DNA of 64,000 nt from Nocardioides panacisoli (GTDB taxonomy: Bacteria > Actinomycetota > Actinomycetes > Propionibacteriales > Nocardioidaceae). Shown piece after piece: positions 42,611 through 54,158 of the stretch (its first letter is position 1; the number at the start of each line of letters is the position of its first letter). The position numbers and the translations under genes were made by a program. The stretch is taken from assembly GCF_019448235.1 (NCBI RefSeq), contig NZ_CP080409.1, positions 3,100,001 to 3,164,000 of the forward strand. Direction: 5' to 3'. The notes beneath the pieces were generated by a model. It saw only the letters and a program-made list of their open reading frames with translations, had not been told where the DNA came from and ran no database searches.

Positions 42611-42701
42611 CAACCCCCCACGTGGCGGCATCGTGCCGAATCCCCCAGGGCCGGAAGGCAGCAAGGGTAAGCATGCTCTGCCGGGTACGTGGGGGGCCTT
42701 G
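42611..42701 (+). ncRNA. ffs: Signal recognition particle RNA, small (4.5S-type)
   Basis: The universally conserved domain IV core GGGCCGGAAGGCAGCAAGG is present at about 42648-42666. The ends form a long stem: CCCCCCACGT (42614-42623) pairs perfectly with ACGTGGGGGG (42687-42696). The transcript binds the Ffh protein and guides membrane protein targeting. Length of about 90 bases matches the small bacterial type. The exact ends are estimated. Confidence 0.93.
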
Positions 42702-42728
42702 TCGTTCCGGACGTGCCACGCTGGGGTG

Positions 42729-43505
42729 GTGCTCGTCATCGGCCACCTCACCGACACCCACTTCGGCGGCGATCCCTCGGCCGTCGAGCGCAGCAAGCGG
42801 GTGCTCGCCCACCTCGCCGCGTTCGTTCCGCCGGTCGACGTGCTGGTCGTGACCGGGGACGTCGCCGACCACGGGACGCCGGAGGAGTACGCCGAGGCGA
42901 CCCGGGTCTTCGCCGGCTGGCCGGGGCCGGCGCCCGTGCTGTGGTGCCCGGGCAACCACGACGTGCGGCAGCACTACGCGGCCTTCCGCGGGGAGCCGGA
43001 GCACCCGCCCGCGGAGCCGTTGGACGAGTACGTCCGGGTGGGCGGCGTGCTGTTCTGCCTGCTCGACTCGCTGGTGCCGGCCCGGGACGGGCGCCGCATC
43101 GACCACGGCCACCTGCAGCGCGCCAGCCTGGACCGGCTGGACCGCGAGCTGGCCGCGCGGGCACCCGGCGAACCCGCGATCGTCTGCTTCCACCACCCAC
43201 CCGTCGACCTCCACATGGGACGGATGGACCCGATCCGCCTCGACGACCCCGACGAGCTCGCCGACGTGCTGGCGGCGCATGCGGACGTCGCGGCCGTCCT
43301 GACCGGCCACGCCCACACGGCTGCGGCGACGTCGTACGCCGGCCTGCCGCTGCGGATCGGCGGTGGGGTGGCCTCGACGGTCACCCTGGACCAGGAGCAG
43401 GAGGGCGCGGGGTGGGCGCCCATCACCCACGACCTCGGGCCGAGCCTGGCCGTGCACGTCCTCGACGACGCCGGCGGGCTGGTCACCCACTGGCGCACGC
43501 TCTGA
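42729..43505 (+). CDS. Metallophosphoesterase (CpdA-like phosphodiesterase)
   Basis: A 258-residue calcineurin-like phosphoesterase. The metal-binding motifs occur in order: GHLTDTHFGG, VTGDVADHG, WCPGNHDVR, CFHHPP and LTGHAHTAAAT. This matches the cyclic-nucleotide phosphodiesterase/GpdQ-like group. The GTG at 42729 (or the adjacent GTG at 42726) gives a start just before the first motif; a longer frame upstream runs through the SRP RNA and was rejected. It sits between the SRP RNA and dnaX. Confidence 0.86.
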   Translation: MLVIGHLTDTHFGGDPSAVERSKRVLAHLAAFVPPVDVLVVTGDVADHGTPEEYAEATRVFAGWPGPAPVLWCPGNHDVRQHYAAFRGEPEHPPAEPLDEYVRVGGVLFCLLDSLVPARDGRRIDHGHLQRASLDRLDRELAARAPGEPAIVCFHHPPVDLHMGRMDPIRLDDPDELADVLAAHADVAAVLTGHAHTAAATSYAGLPLRIGGGVASTVTLDQEQEGAGWAPITHDLGPSLAVHVLDDAGGLVTHWRTL

Positions 43506-43571
43506 CCGCGGCATCCGTGGACGCCCCTCTCGGGGTGTCGGGCGTCGGTGGCGGTCAGTAGGCTCCGATGC

Positions 43572-45572
43572 GTGGAGTCCCCGCTTGCGCTGTACCGCCG
43601 CTACCGGCCCGAGACCTTCGCCGAGGTCATCGGGCAGGAGCACGTGACCGAGCCGCTGCGCGCCGCGCTCGCCGGCAACCGGGTCAACCACGCCTACCTC
43701 TTCTCCGGGCCCCGCGGCTGCGGCAAGACCACCAGCGCCCGCATCCTCGCGCGCGCACTCAACTGCGAGCAGGCGCCGGTGGCCGACCCCTGCGGGGAGT
43801 GCGAGAGCTGCCAGGACCTGGCCCGCGGTGGACCGGGCTCGATCGACGTGATCGAGATGGACGCCGCGTCCCACGGTGGTGTCGACGACGCGCGCGACCT
43901 GCGGGAGAAGGCGTTCTTCGCGCCGGTCAAGAGCCGCTACAAGGTCTACATCATCGACGAGGCCCACATGGTCACCCCGCAGGGCTTCAACGCCCTGCTC
44001 AAGCTCGTCGAGGAACCGCCGCCCCACCTGCGGTTCATCTTCGCCACGACCGAGCCCGAGAAGGTCATCCCGACCATCCGCTCCCGCACCCACCACTACC
44101 CGTTCCGGCTCATCCCGCCGCGGTTGCTCTCCTCCTACCTCACCGAGCTGTGCGAGAAGGAGGACGTCCCGATCGAGCCGGCCGCGATCCCGCTGGTGGT
44201 GCGTGCCGGTGGCGGGTCGGCCCGCGACACCCTCTCGGTGCTCGACCAGCTGCTCTCCGGCGCCGGCGCCGACGGGGTCACCCACCAGCTCGCGACCGGA
44301 CTCCTCGGCTACACCCCCGACACGCTGCTCGACGACGTCGTCGACGCCTTCGCGGCCGGTGACGGTGCGGCGGTGTTCGGCGTGGTGGACCGCGTCATCG
44401 AGACCGGGCAGGACCCCCGGCGCTTCACCGAGGACCTGCTCCGGCGGCTGCGTGACCTGGTGATCGTCGCCGCGGTCCCCGAGGCGCCGGCCTCCGGCCT
44501 GATCGACGTCCCCAGCGACGCGGGGGAGCGCCTCGTCGCGCAGGCGGGCCGGTTCGGTCGCGCCGAGCTCACCCGGGCGGCCGACCTCGTCGCGACCGGC
44601 CTGACCGAGATGCGCGGCGCCACCGCCCCGCGACTGCTGCTGGAGCTGATCTGCGCGCGGGTGCTCCTCCCGGCCGCCGACCACAGCACCGAGGGTGTGA
44701 TGGCCCGGCTCGACCGGCTCGAGCGCCGGGTGTCCATCACCGGCACTCCGTCAGCAGCAGCCCCGGCCGAGCCCGCGATCCCCGGCCAGGACCGTCCCGA
44801 GCCCGACCGTGTCGAGCGCGCCATGCCCGAGCGCGCCGAGCCCGCCCCCGTGGCCGAGCCGACCCCGACGCCCGAGTCCGCTCCGACTCCCGAGCCCACA
44901 TCGGTGGTCGAGCCTGCCGAGACCCCCGCCGAGCCCACCGTGCGGCCCGAGCCCACCTCGAGTCCCGAGCCCTCCCCGGCGGTCGAGCCCGTCGAGACCC
45001 CCGCGGGGCCGACCTCGGCCCCCGCACCCGCCCCGGCGCCGAGCACGGCCCCGGCCGGCGGCGACGGCCTCAGCCTGGTCGACGTACGCCGCCTCTGGCC
45101 CGACGTCATCGAGGCGGTCAAGCGGCGCCGCCGGGTGACCTGGATCCACCTGACCAACCACTCCCAGGTCGTCGGCTTCGACGGCGCCACGCTGACGCTG
45201 GGCTTCACCAACACCGGAGCCCGGCAGAGCTTCGAGGGCGGCCACCTCGACGTGGTCAAGCAGGCCATCACCGACGTCATCGGCGCGTCGTGGCGCATCG
45301 AGACCATCGACGACGCCGGCGCCGACCCGTCCGCGGCTCCGCCGCCCGAGCCGCCGCCGACTCCGCCCCCGCCGACCTCGGTCGAGGAGCCGGAGCGGCT
45401 CTCGCGCCGTGAGCAGATCGCCCAGCAGACGGCCGAGGCCGAGGAGGCGCCGCCGGAGGACCCCGACGCCGACGTCCGGCCCGACGACGCCGACGTGGAG
45501 TCGATGGACACCGGCGACCTGCTCGAGCGCGAGCTGGGCGCCACCATGATCGAAGAGACACCCAACAACTGA
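43572..45572 (+). CDS. dnaX: DNA polymerase III subunit gamma/tau
   Basis: A 666-residue clamp-loader ATPase. The N-terminal AAA+ part has YRRYRPETFAEVIGQEHV, Walker A GPRGCGKTTSARILA near residue 40, a zinc-binding group in CEQAPVADPCGECESCQD and Walker B VYIIDEAHMVT. The sensor 1 region reads IFATTEPEKVIPTIRSR. After about residue 395 comes a long Pro/Glu/Thr/Ala-rich linker, then the C-terminal tau-like domain. No frameshift site for a short gamma form is apparent. The GTG start at 43572 was chosen by alignment with the typical MSLALYRRYRP opening. It leads an operon with EbfC and recR. Confidence 0.96.
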   Translation: MESPLALYRRYRPETFAEVIGQEHVTEPLRAALAGNRVNHAYLFSGPRGCGKTTSARILARALNCEQAPVADPCGECESCQDLARGGPGSIDVIEMDAASHGGVDDARDLREKAFFAPVKSRYKVYIIDEAHMVTPQGFNALLKLVEEPPPHLRFIFATTEPEKVIPTIRSRTHHYPFRLIPPRLLSSYLTELCEKEDVPIEPAAIPLVVRAGGGSARDTLSVLDQLLSGAGADGVTHQLATGLLGYTPDTLLDDVVDAFAAGDGAAVFGVVDRVIETGQDPRRFTEDLLRRLRDLVIVAAVPEAPASGLIDVPSDAGERLVAQAGRFGRAELTRAADLVATGLTEMRGATAPRLLLELICARVLLPAADHSTEGVMARLDRLERRVSITGTPSAAAPAEPAIPGQDRPEPDRVERAMPERAEPAPVAEPTPTPESAPTPEPTSVVEPAETPAEPTVRPEPTSSPEPSPAVEPVETPAGPTSAPAPAPAPSTAPAGGDGLSLVDVRRLWPDVIEAVKRRRRVTWIHLTNHSQVVGFDGATLTLGFTNTGARQSFEGGHLDVVKQAITDVIGASWRIETIDDAGADPSAAPPPEPPPTPPPPTSVEEPERLSRREQIAQQTAEAEEAPPEDPDADVRPDDADVESMDTGDLLERELGATMIEETPNN

Positions 45573-45594
45573 CCCGGACCCTGAGAGGTGCCCC

Positions 45595-45990
45595 ATGAGT
45601 GAGAACCCCTTCGACGCCCTCGGCGGTGGCGGCGGCCTCGACATCAACGCCTTGATGCAGCAGGCCCAGCAGATGCAGGAGGGCCTGCAGGCCGCCCAGG
45701 CCGAGCTGGAGGAGGCGACCGTCGACGGCACGGTCGCCGGCGGTGCCGTGACCGTGACCGTCAGCGGTGTCGGCGAGCTCAAGAACGTCGCGATCCAGCC
45801 CGGTCAGGTCGACGGCTCCGACGCCGAGTCGCTCGCGGACCTGAGCGACCTGATCGTCGCCGCCTACCGCGACGCCCGCGCCAAGGCCGACACGATGGCC
45901 GCCGAGAAGATGGGCCCGCTCGCCGGCGGCGGCATGCCCGGACTGCCCGGCGAGGGCGGCGGTTCCTCGGGACCGCTGGGCTTCCAGTGA
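45595..45990 (+). CDS. YbaB/EbfC-family nucleoid-associated protein
   Basis: A 131-residue DNA-binding protein. The conserved core is [20 protein letters not shown] near residue 16 and [16 protein letters not shown] near 55, with a Gly-rich tail. It forms dimers that bind DNA and is classically encoded between dnaX and recR, as here. The ATG has GAGAGG upstream. Its stop overlaps the recR start by one base. Confidence 0.95.
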   Translation: MSENPFDALGGGGGLDINALMQQAQQMQEGLQAAQAELEEATVDGTVAGGAVTVTVSGVGELKNVAIQPGQVDGSDAESLADLSDLIVAAYRDARAKADTMAAEKMGPLAGGGMPGLPGEGGGSSGPLGFQ

Positions 45991-46586
45991 TGTACGAAGG
46001 GGTCGTCCAGGACCTCATCGACGAGCTCGGCCGGCTGCCCGGTGTCGGTCCCAAGAGCGCCCAACGCATCGCCTTCCACCTGCTGCAGTCCGAGGAGGCC
46101 GACGTACGCCGCCTCGCCGAGGTGCTGATCGAGGTCAAGGCGAAGGTGAAGTTCTGCAGCATCTGCTTCAACGTCGCCGAGGCCGACCAGTGCCGCATCT
46201 GTGCCGACCCGCGTCGCGACGGCAGCGTGCTGTGCGTGGTCGAGGAGTACAAGGACGTCGTCGCCATCGAGCGCACCCGCGAGTTCAAGGGCCGCTACCA
46301 CGTGCTGGGCGGCGCGATCTCGCCCATCGACGGCATCGGTCCCGAGCAGCTCCACATCCGTGAGCTGCTGACGCGGCTGGGCGACGGCAGCGTCACCGAG
46401 GTGATCCTGGCCACCGACCCCAACCTCGAGGGCGAGGCCACCGCGACCTATCTCACGCGCATGTTGGAGCCGATGGGGTTGCGCGTGACCCGTTTGGCGA
46501 GTGGACTGCCCGTAGGCGGTGACCTGGAGTACGCCGACGAGGTCACCCTGGGACGCGCATTCGTGGGAAGGCAGGCGGCGACATGA
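45990..46586 (+). CDS. recR: Recombination mediator protein RecR
   Basis: A 198-residue RecR. The helix-hairpin-helix is in [20 protein letters not shown] near residues 10-30. The zinc finger Cys residues are in [16 protein letters not shown]. The Toprim domain includes [16 protein letters not shown] and [13 protein letters not shown]. It loads RecA on gapped DNA with RecF and RecO. The ATG shares a base with the EbfC stop; the next gene overlaps this stop in ATGA. Confidence 0.96.
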   Translation: MYEGVVQDLIDELGRLPGVGPKSAQRIAFHLLQSEEADVRRLAEVLIEVKAKVKFCSICFNVAEADQCRICADPRRDGSVLCVVEEYKDVVAIERTREFKGRYHVLGGAISPIDGIGPEQLHIRELLTRLGDGSVTEVILATDPNLEGEATATYLTRMLEPMGLRVTRLASGLPVGGDLEYADEVTLGRAFVGRQAAT

Positions 46587-47230
46587 TCAGCGATCGCTCC
46601 GAGACGCCGACGGGGGAGTTCCCGGCCCACGCCGCGCTGCGCGCCATGGTCGAGGTCGAGGCGCAGAACGTCCGCCTCGCCGACGACCTGGCCGCCTCCT
46701 TCCAGGCCTTCCTCGACGCACTCACCGCCATCACCCGTGAGGCGACCGGCAACGAGGCGGTCTCGCTGCTGCTGCTCCAGGTCAGCCAGGTGTCGCTGGC
46801 GGGTGCGCGGTTGGGTGCCCAGCGCGACATCACGCCGCTGGGGGAGTTCCAGCCCGACGTGGGACCCGATGCCGACTTCGACGACGTCCGCATGCAGCTC
46901 GGTGAGCTGCTGGGCAACGCCGACGTCTACAGCCACGTGCTCGACCCCTACCAGCCCGAGCTGGTGGTGAGCAGCCTCGCCGACGACCTGACCGCCATCG
47001 CGGCGGACCTGGAGAACGGCATGCGCCACCACCGCGCCGGCGACGTGGACGAGGCCATGTGGTGGTGGCAGTTCTCCTACGTCTCCAACTGGGGGTCGCT
47101 GGCCAGTGCGGTGCAGAAGGCGCTGCACTCGGTGGTCTCCCACGACCGCCTCGACGTCGACAACGCCTCCGAGCAGGACCAGATCGACGCCGCGGAGGCT
47201 GTGCTGGACGCCACCTCCCCGGAGGCGTGA
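46583..47230 (+). CDS. DUF5063-family protein
   Basis: A 215-residue helical protein of the DUF5063 family, common in actinobacteria beside recR. The central region contains [20 protein letters not shown] and the aromatic stretch [18 protein letters not shown], which are family marks. Its function is unknown. The four-base overlap with recR suggests translational coupling and hence a possible link with recombination or chromosome maintenance. Confidence 0.88.
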   Translation: MISDRSETPTGEFPAHAALRAMVEVEAQNVRLADDLAASFQAFLDALTAITREATGNEAVSLLLLQVSQVSLAGARLGAQRDITPLGEFQPDVGPDADFDDVRMQLGELLGNADVYSHVLDPYQPELVVSSLADDLTAIAADLENGMRHHRAGDVDEAMWWWQFSYVSNWGSLASAVQKALHSVVSHDRLDVDNASEQDQIDAAEAVLDATSPEA

Positions 47231-47238
47231 CGGCTCCC

Positions 47239-47310
47239 TAGAATGGGGTTCGCGTCCCAGTTGTGCTGGGATGGGTTCGGAACACTCTTCCCGATCAACT
47301 TCAGGAGTTG
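47239..47310 (+). promoter_or_regulatory. lysC promoter and leader hairpins
   Basis: TAGAAT at 47239-47244 is a good -10 element, without a clear -35. The leader holds two small hairpins: TCCCAG/CTGGGA (47255-47271) and CAACT/AGTTG (47296-47310). The second includes the AGGAG ribosome binding site (47303-47307) of the aspartate kinase GTG start. No known riboswitch fold is recognised. Confidence 0.4.
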
Positions 47311-47317
47311 AGCCCCC

Positions 47318-49664
<2,347 letters not shown>

Positions 49665-49677
49665 GCCACCCACGTGC

Positions 49678-49746
49678 CGAGTCGGCGCGAACTCGACGAG
49701 TTCGCGCCGACTCGACGCAATTGTGGGCCGAGTTGGCGCCGACTCG
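49678..49746. repeat. Palindromic repeat cluster with an 18-bp hairpin, after asd
   Basis: Two units face each other as a perfect 18-base-pair inverted repeat with a one-base loop (49678-49695 and 49697-49714; core GAGTTCGCGCCGACTC). A third unit of the GAGTTGGCGCCGACTC form follows at 49727-49746. The cluster lies between convergent genes and could serve as a terminator for both. Confidence 0.85.
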
Positions 49747-49756
49747 ACCCGGGTGG

Positions 49757-50758
49757 CTAACTCTCCGGTTCGACGAAGGTCTTGGTGACGAAGACCGAGA
49801 GGGCGTACGCCCCGACGGTGACGACGGGGATCACCACCAGCGACGACCAGTGGTCGAGCACGTCGATGAGCAGCAGCAGCGCGACGACGGCGACCAGGCC
49901 GACGGCGAGGAAACTGCTGCTGCCGGGGTCGGGCACGTCGAAGCTCTTCAGGATGGCGCTGCCGAGCATCACGCTCACGATGAACATCGCCACCAGCAGC
50001 AGGAAGCCGGGCCCCCCGCCACACGTCGCGGTGCCGCGGATGGCCTCGCAGCCGCGCAGCGAGAGCCAGGTCAGCACGACCATGCCCAGGCCGACGATGG
50101 CTCCGGTGAGGACCGCGGCGGGGTAGTGGTCGAGCATCGGCACGGCGGTCGTCGAGGAGTCGTCCTCGTCGGAGCCCGGTGACGCCGGGCCGCCGCTGCT
50201 TCCACCGTCACTGTCGTCGCCGTCGTTGCGCACCAGGTCGCCGACCCGGTCGCGGACCCGCTGCAGGAGCGACGGGCCGGACGCGGCCGCTGCCGGGGCG
50301 GCGGCCACCGGCGCCAAGTCGTCCTCGTCCTCGTCGAGACCGGTCTCGATCTCGTCGATGATCGGCTCGTCGTCGGCCACGGGCGGCAGCACGCTGGTCT
50401 CCTGTGCGGCCGGTGCCGATGACGGACGACTCTCCGGCCGGCTCTCGACCGGCGCGTCGGCGTCCTCGGCCTCCGCAGGGTCCGCCGTCGGGACCTCGGC
50501 GGTCTCCGGGGGCGCGAAGGCTGCGTGGTCGGTGTGGGCGGTGTGCTCGGGCTCGTCCTCGCCAGCGGCGGCCTCCGCCGGCGCCGGTGCCTCGGTGGGA
50601 GCGTCCTCGGCCTCGGTCGTGGGCTCCTCGGCGGTCGGAGCAGGCTCCGGGTGCTCGGACGCGGATCCGGTGTCGTCGCCCCGACCGGACTTCTTCTTAC
50701 GACCGAACAGCTTCGGTGGCTCCAAGCTGACCTTCAGCTTGTCCTGCTCGTCTGACAT
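49757..50758 (-). CDS. Membrane protein with long acidic N-terminal region
   Basis: A 333-residue protein. Residues 1-190 are low-complexity and rich in Glu, Asp, Ala and Pro, opening DEQDKLKVSLEPPKLFGRKK. The C-terminal 140 residues form about four membrane helices, for instance AAVLTGAIVGLGMVVLTWLS and FLAVGLVAVVALLLLIDVL. Between the first helices is a loop with Cys residues (CEAIRGTATCGGG). I recognise no named function. The ATG at 50758 gives a clean start; a longer upstream frame overlaps the divergent transporter gene. Convergent with asd. Confidence 0.7.
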   Translation of the reverse strand: MSDEQDKLKVSLEPPKLFGRKKKSGRGDDTGSASEHPEPAPTAEEPTTEAEDAPTEAPAPAEAAAGEDEPEHTAHTDHAAFAPPETAEVPTADPAEAEDADAPVESRPESRPSSAPAAQETSVLPPVADDEPIIDEIETGLDEDEDDLAPVAAAPAAAASGPSLLQRVRDRVGDLVRNDGDDSDGGSSGGPASPGSDEDDSSTTAVPMLDHYPAAVLTGAIVGLGMVVLTWLSLRGCEAIRGTATCGGGPGFLLLVAMFIVSVMLGSAILKSFDVPDPGSSSFLAVGLVAVVALLLLIDVLDHWSSLVVIPVVTVGAYALSVFVTKTFVEPES

Positions 50759-50798
50759 GAGGAGCAGTGTGTCATGGACCCCTCGCCACGGTGCGGTC

Positions 50799-52424
50799 AT
50801 GAGCCACTCCGCGGGCAGCGTCACCGCGGTTGTCGACGGGGGTCCGGCGTGGTCGAATCGACCCGTGGTGGCGACCTCCGCCCCGATCCGGTGGGGCACG
50901 ACCGAGGGGCGGTGGGTGCTGGCCGCGGCCGTCCTCGGCTCGGGCATGGCCGGGGTGGACGCCACCGTCGTCAACGTGGCGCTCCCGGCGCTCGGCGAGG
51001 ACCTCGACGCCGACTTCGCAGTGCTTCAGTGGGTCGTGAGCGGCTACGCCCTGACGTTGGCGTCGTTCATCCTGCTCGGGGGCACGCTGGGGGACCGCTT
51101 CGGTCGGCGGCGCGTGTTCGCGGTCGGTGTGGCGTGGTTCGCCGTCGCGTCGGTGCTGTGCGGCATCGCCCCGAACGCCGAGCTCCTGGTCGCCGCCCGG
51201 GTGCTGCAGGGGGTGGGCGGCGCGCTGTTGACGCCGGCGAGCCTGGCCATCCTGCAGGCGAGCTTCGCAGCGGATGACCGCGGCCGGGCGATCGGTGCGT
51301 GGTCGGGGCTGGGTGGGGTGGCGACCGCGATCGGGCCGTTCCTGGGCGGCTGGCTGGTGGCGAGCGTGTCGTGGCGGTGGGTGTTCCTGATCAACGTGCC
51401 GCTCGCGCTGGTGGTGCTGTGGGTGCTGTGGAGCCACGTGCCTGAGAGCCGCGACAGCGAGGACACCGGCGGGATCGACTGGGCCGGGTCCGCGCTGGCC
51501 GCGACCGCACTCGCCGGCCTGACCTACGCCGCGATCGGTGGCGGCGAGCAGGGCGTCACGGCCGCGGTCGGACTGGCGCTGGCGGTGGGCCTGCTGGCGG
51601 GGGCGGCGTTCTGGCTGCTGGAGCGGCGGACGTCGCACCCCGTCCTGCCGCCCTCCATCCTCGCCTCGCGGCAGTTCGGCGCCGTCAACGCGGTGACGTT
51701 CGTGGTCTACGGTGCCCTGGGGGTGGTGTTCTTCCTGCTGGTCGTGCAGCTGCAGGTGGTCTCGGGCTTCGGGCCCGTGGCCGCGGGCGCGGCGCTGCTG
51801 CCCGTCACGCTGGTGATGCTGGCGCTCTCCGCACGGTCGGGCGAGCTCGCCAGCCGGATCGGGCCGCGACTGCAGATGGCGGCGGGCCCGGTCGTCTGCG
51901 CCGCCGCGCTGGTGTGGATGCTGGGCATCGATGCCGACGCTCGCTACGTCCGCGAGGTCCTCCCGCCGGTGCTGCTGTTCGGGCTCGGCCTGGCGGTGAT
52001 GGTGGCACCGCTGACGGCCACGGCACTCGCGGTGGTGCCCGAGCGCCACGCCGGGCTGGCCTCCGGGGTCAACAACGCGGTCGCCCGGACCGGTGGCCTG
52101 GCGGCCGTCGCGGTGATCCCGGTGCTCGTCGGGCTCACGGGGGCCGACTACGCCGACCCCGACGTCTTCGACACCGCCTTCGACCGGGCGATGCTGGTGG
52201 CCGCCGTGGTGCTGCTGGTCGGTGGGGTGCTGGCGTTGGTGAGTGTCCGTGCCGACGCGCTCGTCGCCGAGGGTGGCAGGGGTGAGCCGTACGCCGCGGC
52301 ACCGGTGGCCGGCCCCACGGCCACCGCTCGCCACCACCTCAACCACTGTGCGGTGGCCGGCCCGCCGCTGGTCTGCGACGTCCCCGACGAGGGCCACGCC
52401 GGATCCGGAGCCCACGAGGACTGA
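50799..52424 (+). CDS. MFS drug/proton antiporter (DHA2-type, 14 TMS)
   Basis: A 541-residue major facilitator protein with about 14 transmembrane segments. The family signature is GGTLGDRFGRRRVFAVG near residue 95 and motif C-like SLAILQASF in the antiporter region; VVNVALPALGEDL is typical of DHA2 exporters (EmrB/QacA type). The C-terminal tail of about 60 residues is hydrophilic and unusual in composition. Start at ATG 50799, divergent from the acidic membrane protein. Substrates are probably drugs or lipophilic compounds, but cannot be named. Confidence 0.87.
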   Translation: MSHSAGSVTAVVDGGPAWSNRPVVATSAPIRWGTTEGRWVLAAAVLGSGMAGVDATVVNVALPALGEDLDADFAVLQWVVSGYALTLASFILLGGTLGDRFGRRRVFAVGVAWFAVASVLCGIAPNAELLVAARVLQGVGGALLTPASLAILQASFAADDRGRAIGAWSGLGGVATAIGPFLGGWLVASVSWRWVFLINVPLALVVLWVLWSHVPESRDSEDTGGIDWAGSALAATALAGLTYAAIGGGEQGVTAAVGLALAVGLLAGAAFWLLERRTSHPVLPPSILASRQFGAVNAVTFVVYGALGVVFFLLVVQLQVVSGFGPVAAGAALLPVTLVMLALSARSGELASRIGPRLQMAAGPVVCAAALVWMLGIDADARYVREVLPPVLLFGLGLAVMVAPLTATALAVVPERHAGLASGVNNAVARTGGLAAVAVIPVLVGLTGADYADPDVFDTAFDRAMLVAAVVLLVGGVLALVSVRADALVAEGGRGEPYAAAPVAGPTATARHHLNHCAVAGPPLVCDVPDEGHAGSGAHED

Positions 52425-52510
52425 GCGACCGCGCACCGAAGCGGGCCGAGAACGACCGAACCCGGCGTACCGCTCGGTCCGCCGGGTTCACGATGTCGCG
52501 AGACATCACG

Positions 52511-52587
52511 TGGTCGGGCTGACAGGATTTGAACCTGCGGCCTCCTCGTCCCGAACGAGGCGCGCTACCAAGCTGCGCTACAGCCCG
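52511..52587 (-). tRNA. tRNA-Pro (anticodon CGG)
   Basis: A minus-strand tRNA. Acceptor arms CGGGCTG and CAGCCCG pair fully, with A as discriminator, and CCA is encoded (52511-52513). The anticodon stem-loop CCTCGTTCGGGACGAGG has anticodon CGG, reading CCG. The T-loop reads GGTTCAAATCC. It has 77 bases including CCA. Confidence 0.96.
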
Positions 52588-52665
52588 ATGAGAGCCCCCA
52601 CTCCGGGAGGCTCTCGAGTACGGGAGCATACCCGAGCCGTCGGGCGGTCCCGCAATCGAGGTCGG

Positions 52666-53586
52666 TCAGTCCCGCGGGAGCAGCGTGAGCAGCGTTGCCT
52701 CGGGTCGGCAGGCCAGACGCAACCGGATCTGGGGGTGCGTGCCGAGGCCCGCCGAGACGTGCAGCCACGCCGAACCCGGCTCGCCCGGCATCGAGTCCGC
52801 GGGGTGCCGGTGCAGTCCCCGCGCCCGCTCCGGCTCGAGGTCGCAGTTGGTGGTGAGGGCACGGCCGCCGGGCAGGCACACCTGGCCGCCGTGGGTGTGG
52901 CCGGCAATGATCGCCTCGTAGCCGTCGGCGGCGTACTGGTCCAGCACCCGGAGGTACGGCGCGTGCGTGATCCCGAGCCGGACGTCGGCCGTCCGATCCG
53001 CCTGTCCCGCCACCGCGGGGAGGTCGTCGTAGCCCAGGTGCGGGTCGTCGACACCGGCGAACGCGATCGAGGTCTCGCCGACCCGCACCGTCTCGCGACG
53101 GTTCGTCAGGTCGTGCCACCCGGCGGCGCGGAAGCCGTCGCTCAGGTCGCCCCACGGCAGCGGCGGCAGGTCCGTGCGGCGCTTGCCGTCGTCGGGCAGC
53201 AGGTAGGCCAGCGGGTTGCGCAAGCCGGGGGAGAAGTAGTCGTTGGAGCCGTGCACGAAGACGCCCGGCCGGTCCAGCAGCGGCGCGAAGCAGTCCAGCA
53301 CCGCCGGCACCGCGTCGCGGTGGGCGAGGTTGTCCCCGGTGTCGATGACGAGGTCGGGCGCCAGGTCGCCCAGGCGGCGTACCCAGTCCTGCTTGGCACG
53401 CTGCCCCGGCACAAGGTGGAGGTCGCTGAGCTGGAGCACCCGCAGCGGCCGCATGCCGGCCGGGAGCAGGGGCAGCTCGTAGCGCCGCAGGGTGTACTGC
53501 CGCGCCTCCCATGCGGCGTACGCCGTCACCGCGGCGCCGGAGGCCGCACCGGCGCCGAGCACGCGCGGAATCGAGAGGAAGGGCAC
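52666..53586 (-). CDS. Membrane-associated metallophosphoesterase
   Basis: A 306-residue phosphoesterase. A short hydrophobic N-terminus (VLGAGAASGAAVTAYAAWEA) suggests membrane anchoring. Motifs in order are VLQLSDLHLVPGQ, VIDTGDNLAHRD, FVHGSNDYFSPG, GITHAPYLR and IIAGHTHGGQVCLPGG, all standard for the YkuE-type family. The product resembles proteins with a role in lipid or cell-envelope phosphate handling, but this is not fixed. The GTG at 53586 was chosen over upstream codons. It is divergent from the YqeY gene at 53627. Confidence 0.86.
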   Translation of the reverse strand: MPFLSIPRVLGAGAASGAAVTAYAAWEARQYTLRRYELPLLPAGMRPLRVLQLSDLHLVPGQRAKQDWVRRLGDLAPDLVIDTGDNLAHRDAVPAVLDCFAPLLDRPGVFVHGSNDYFSPGLRNPLAYLLPDDGKRRTDLPPLPWGDLSDGFRAAGWHDLTNRRETVRVGETSIAFAGVDDPHLGYDDLPAVAGQADRTADVRLGITHAPYLRVLDQYAADGYEAIIAGHTHGGQVCLPGGRALTTNCDLEPERARGLHRHPADSMPGEPGSAWLHVSAGLGTHPQIRLRLACRPEATLLTLLPRD

Positions 53587-53626
53587 GTGGCAAGGCTGCC
53601 ACACGGTGCGACATACCCTTGCCGCC

Positions 53627-54085
53627 ATGGGCACTCTCAAGGATCAGCTGCGCACCGACCTCACCGCTGCGATGAAGGCGCGGGACAAGGCGCGCGCCTC
53701 GACGCTGCGGATGGTGCTGACCGCACTCAGCAAGGCCGAGGTGGCCGGTGACACCGCGCGCGAGCTCAGTGACGAGGAGGTCACCCAGGTGCTCACCAAG
53801 GAGGCCAAGGGCCGCCGCGAGGCGGCGCTCGCCTTCGAGGAGGGCGGTCGCGCCGAGAGTGCGGAGAAGGAGCGGGCCGAGGCGGCGGTCATCGCCGAGT
53901 ACCTGCCCGAGCAGCTCGACGAGGCGGCCATCGCCGAGGTCGTGAGCACGACGATCGCCGAGCTGGGCGTCGCCGAGGACGGCATGAAGGCCATGGGCCG
54001 CGTCATGGGCGCGGTGCAGCCGAAGGTGGCGGGACGGGCCGACGGTGCCGCCGTCGCCGCGGAGGTACGCCGCCAGCTCGGCTGA
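53627..54085 (+). CDS. GatB/YqeY domain protein
   Basis: A 152-residue YqeY-type protein with a helical core. Family marks: LRTDLTAAMKARDKARASTL at the start, ESAEKERAEAAVIAEYLPEQ near residue 85 and DGMKAMGRVMGAVQPKVAGR near 120. It resembles the C-terminal domain of GatB and may bind tRNA; its function is not settled. It starts with ATG, 40 bases from the divergent phosphoesterase, and is convergent with the ponA2 gene across a hairpin repeat. Confidence 0.92.
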   Translation: MGTLKDQLRTDLTAAMKARDKARASTLRMVLTALSKAEVAGDTARELSDEEVTQVLTKEAKGRREAALAFEEGGRAESAEKERAEAAVIAEYLPEQLDEAAIAEVVSTTIAELGVAEDGMKAMGRVMGAVQPKVAGRADGAAVAAEVRRQLG

Positions 54086-54109
54086 GCGGACCGGACCGAG
54101 CCACCGGGG

Positions 54110-54147
54110 CGAGTCGGCGTGAACTCGGCCGAGTTCACGCCGACTCG
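54110..54147. repeat. Perfect 18-bp hairpin of the dispersed palindrome family
   Basis: Two arms of 18 bases (54110-54127 and 54130-54147; core GAGTTCACGCCGACTC) with a two-base spacer lie between the convergent yqeY-like and ponA2 genes. The structure could stop transcription from both sides. It is the third of four loci of this repeat family. Confidence 0.85.
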
Positions 54148-54158
54148 GCACCCGGGCG

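Noticed and set aside
41583..44684. 1000-residue minus-strand frame across the hydrolase, SRP RNA and dnaX
   Set aside because: It crosses an RNA gene and antisense to dnaX and contains only low-complexity text.
43572..45572. Programmed frameshift in dnaX for a short gamma form
   Set aside because: No slippery A-rich heptamer is present in this GC-rich gene.
47245..47317. A lysine riboswitch before lysC
   Set aside because: The leader is only about 70 bases with two small hairpins; the lysine riboswitch needs a much larger five-helix fold.
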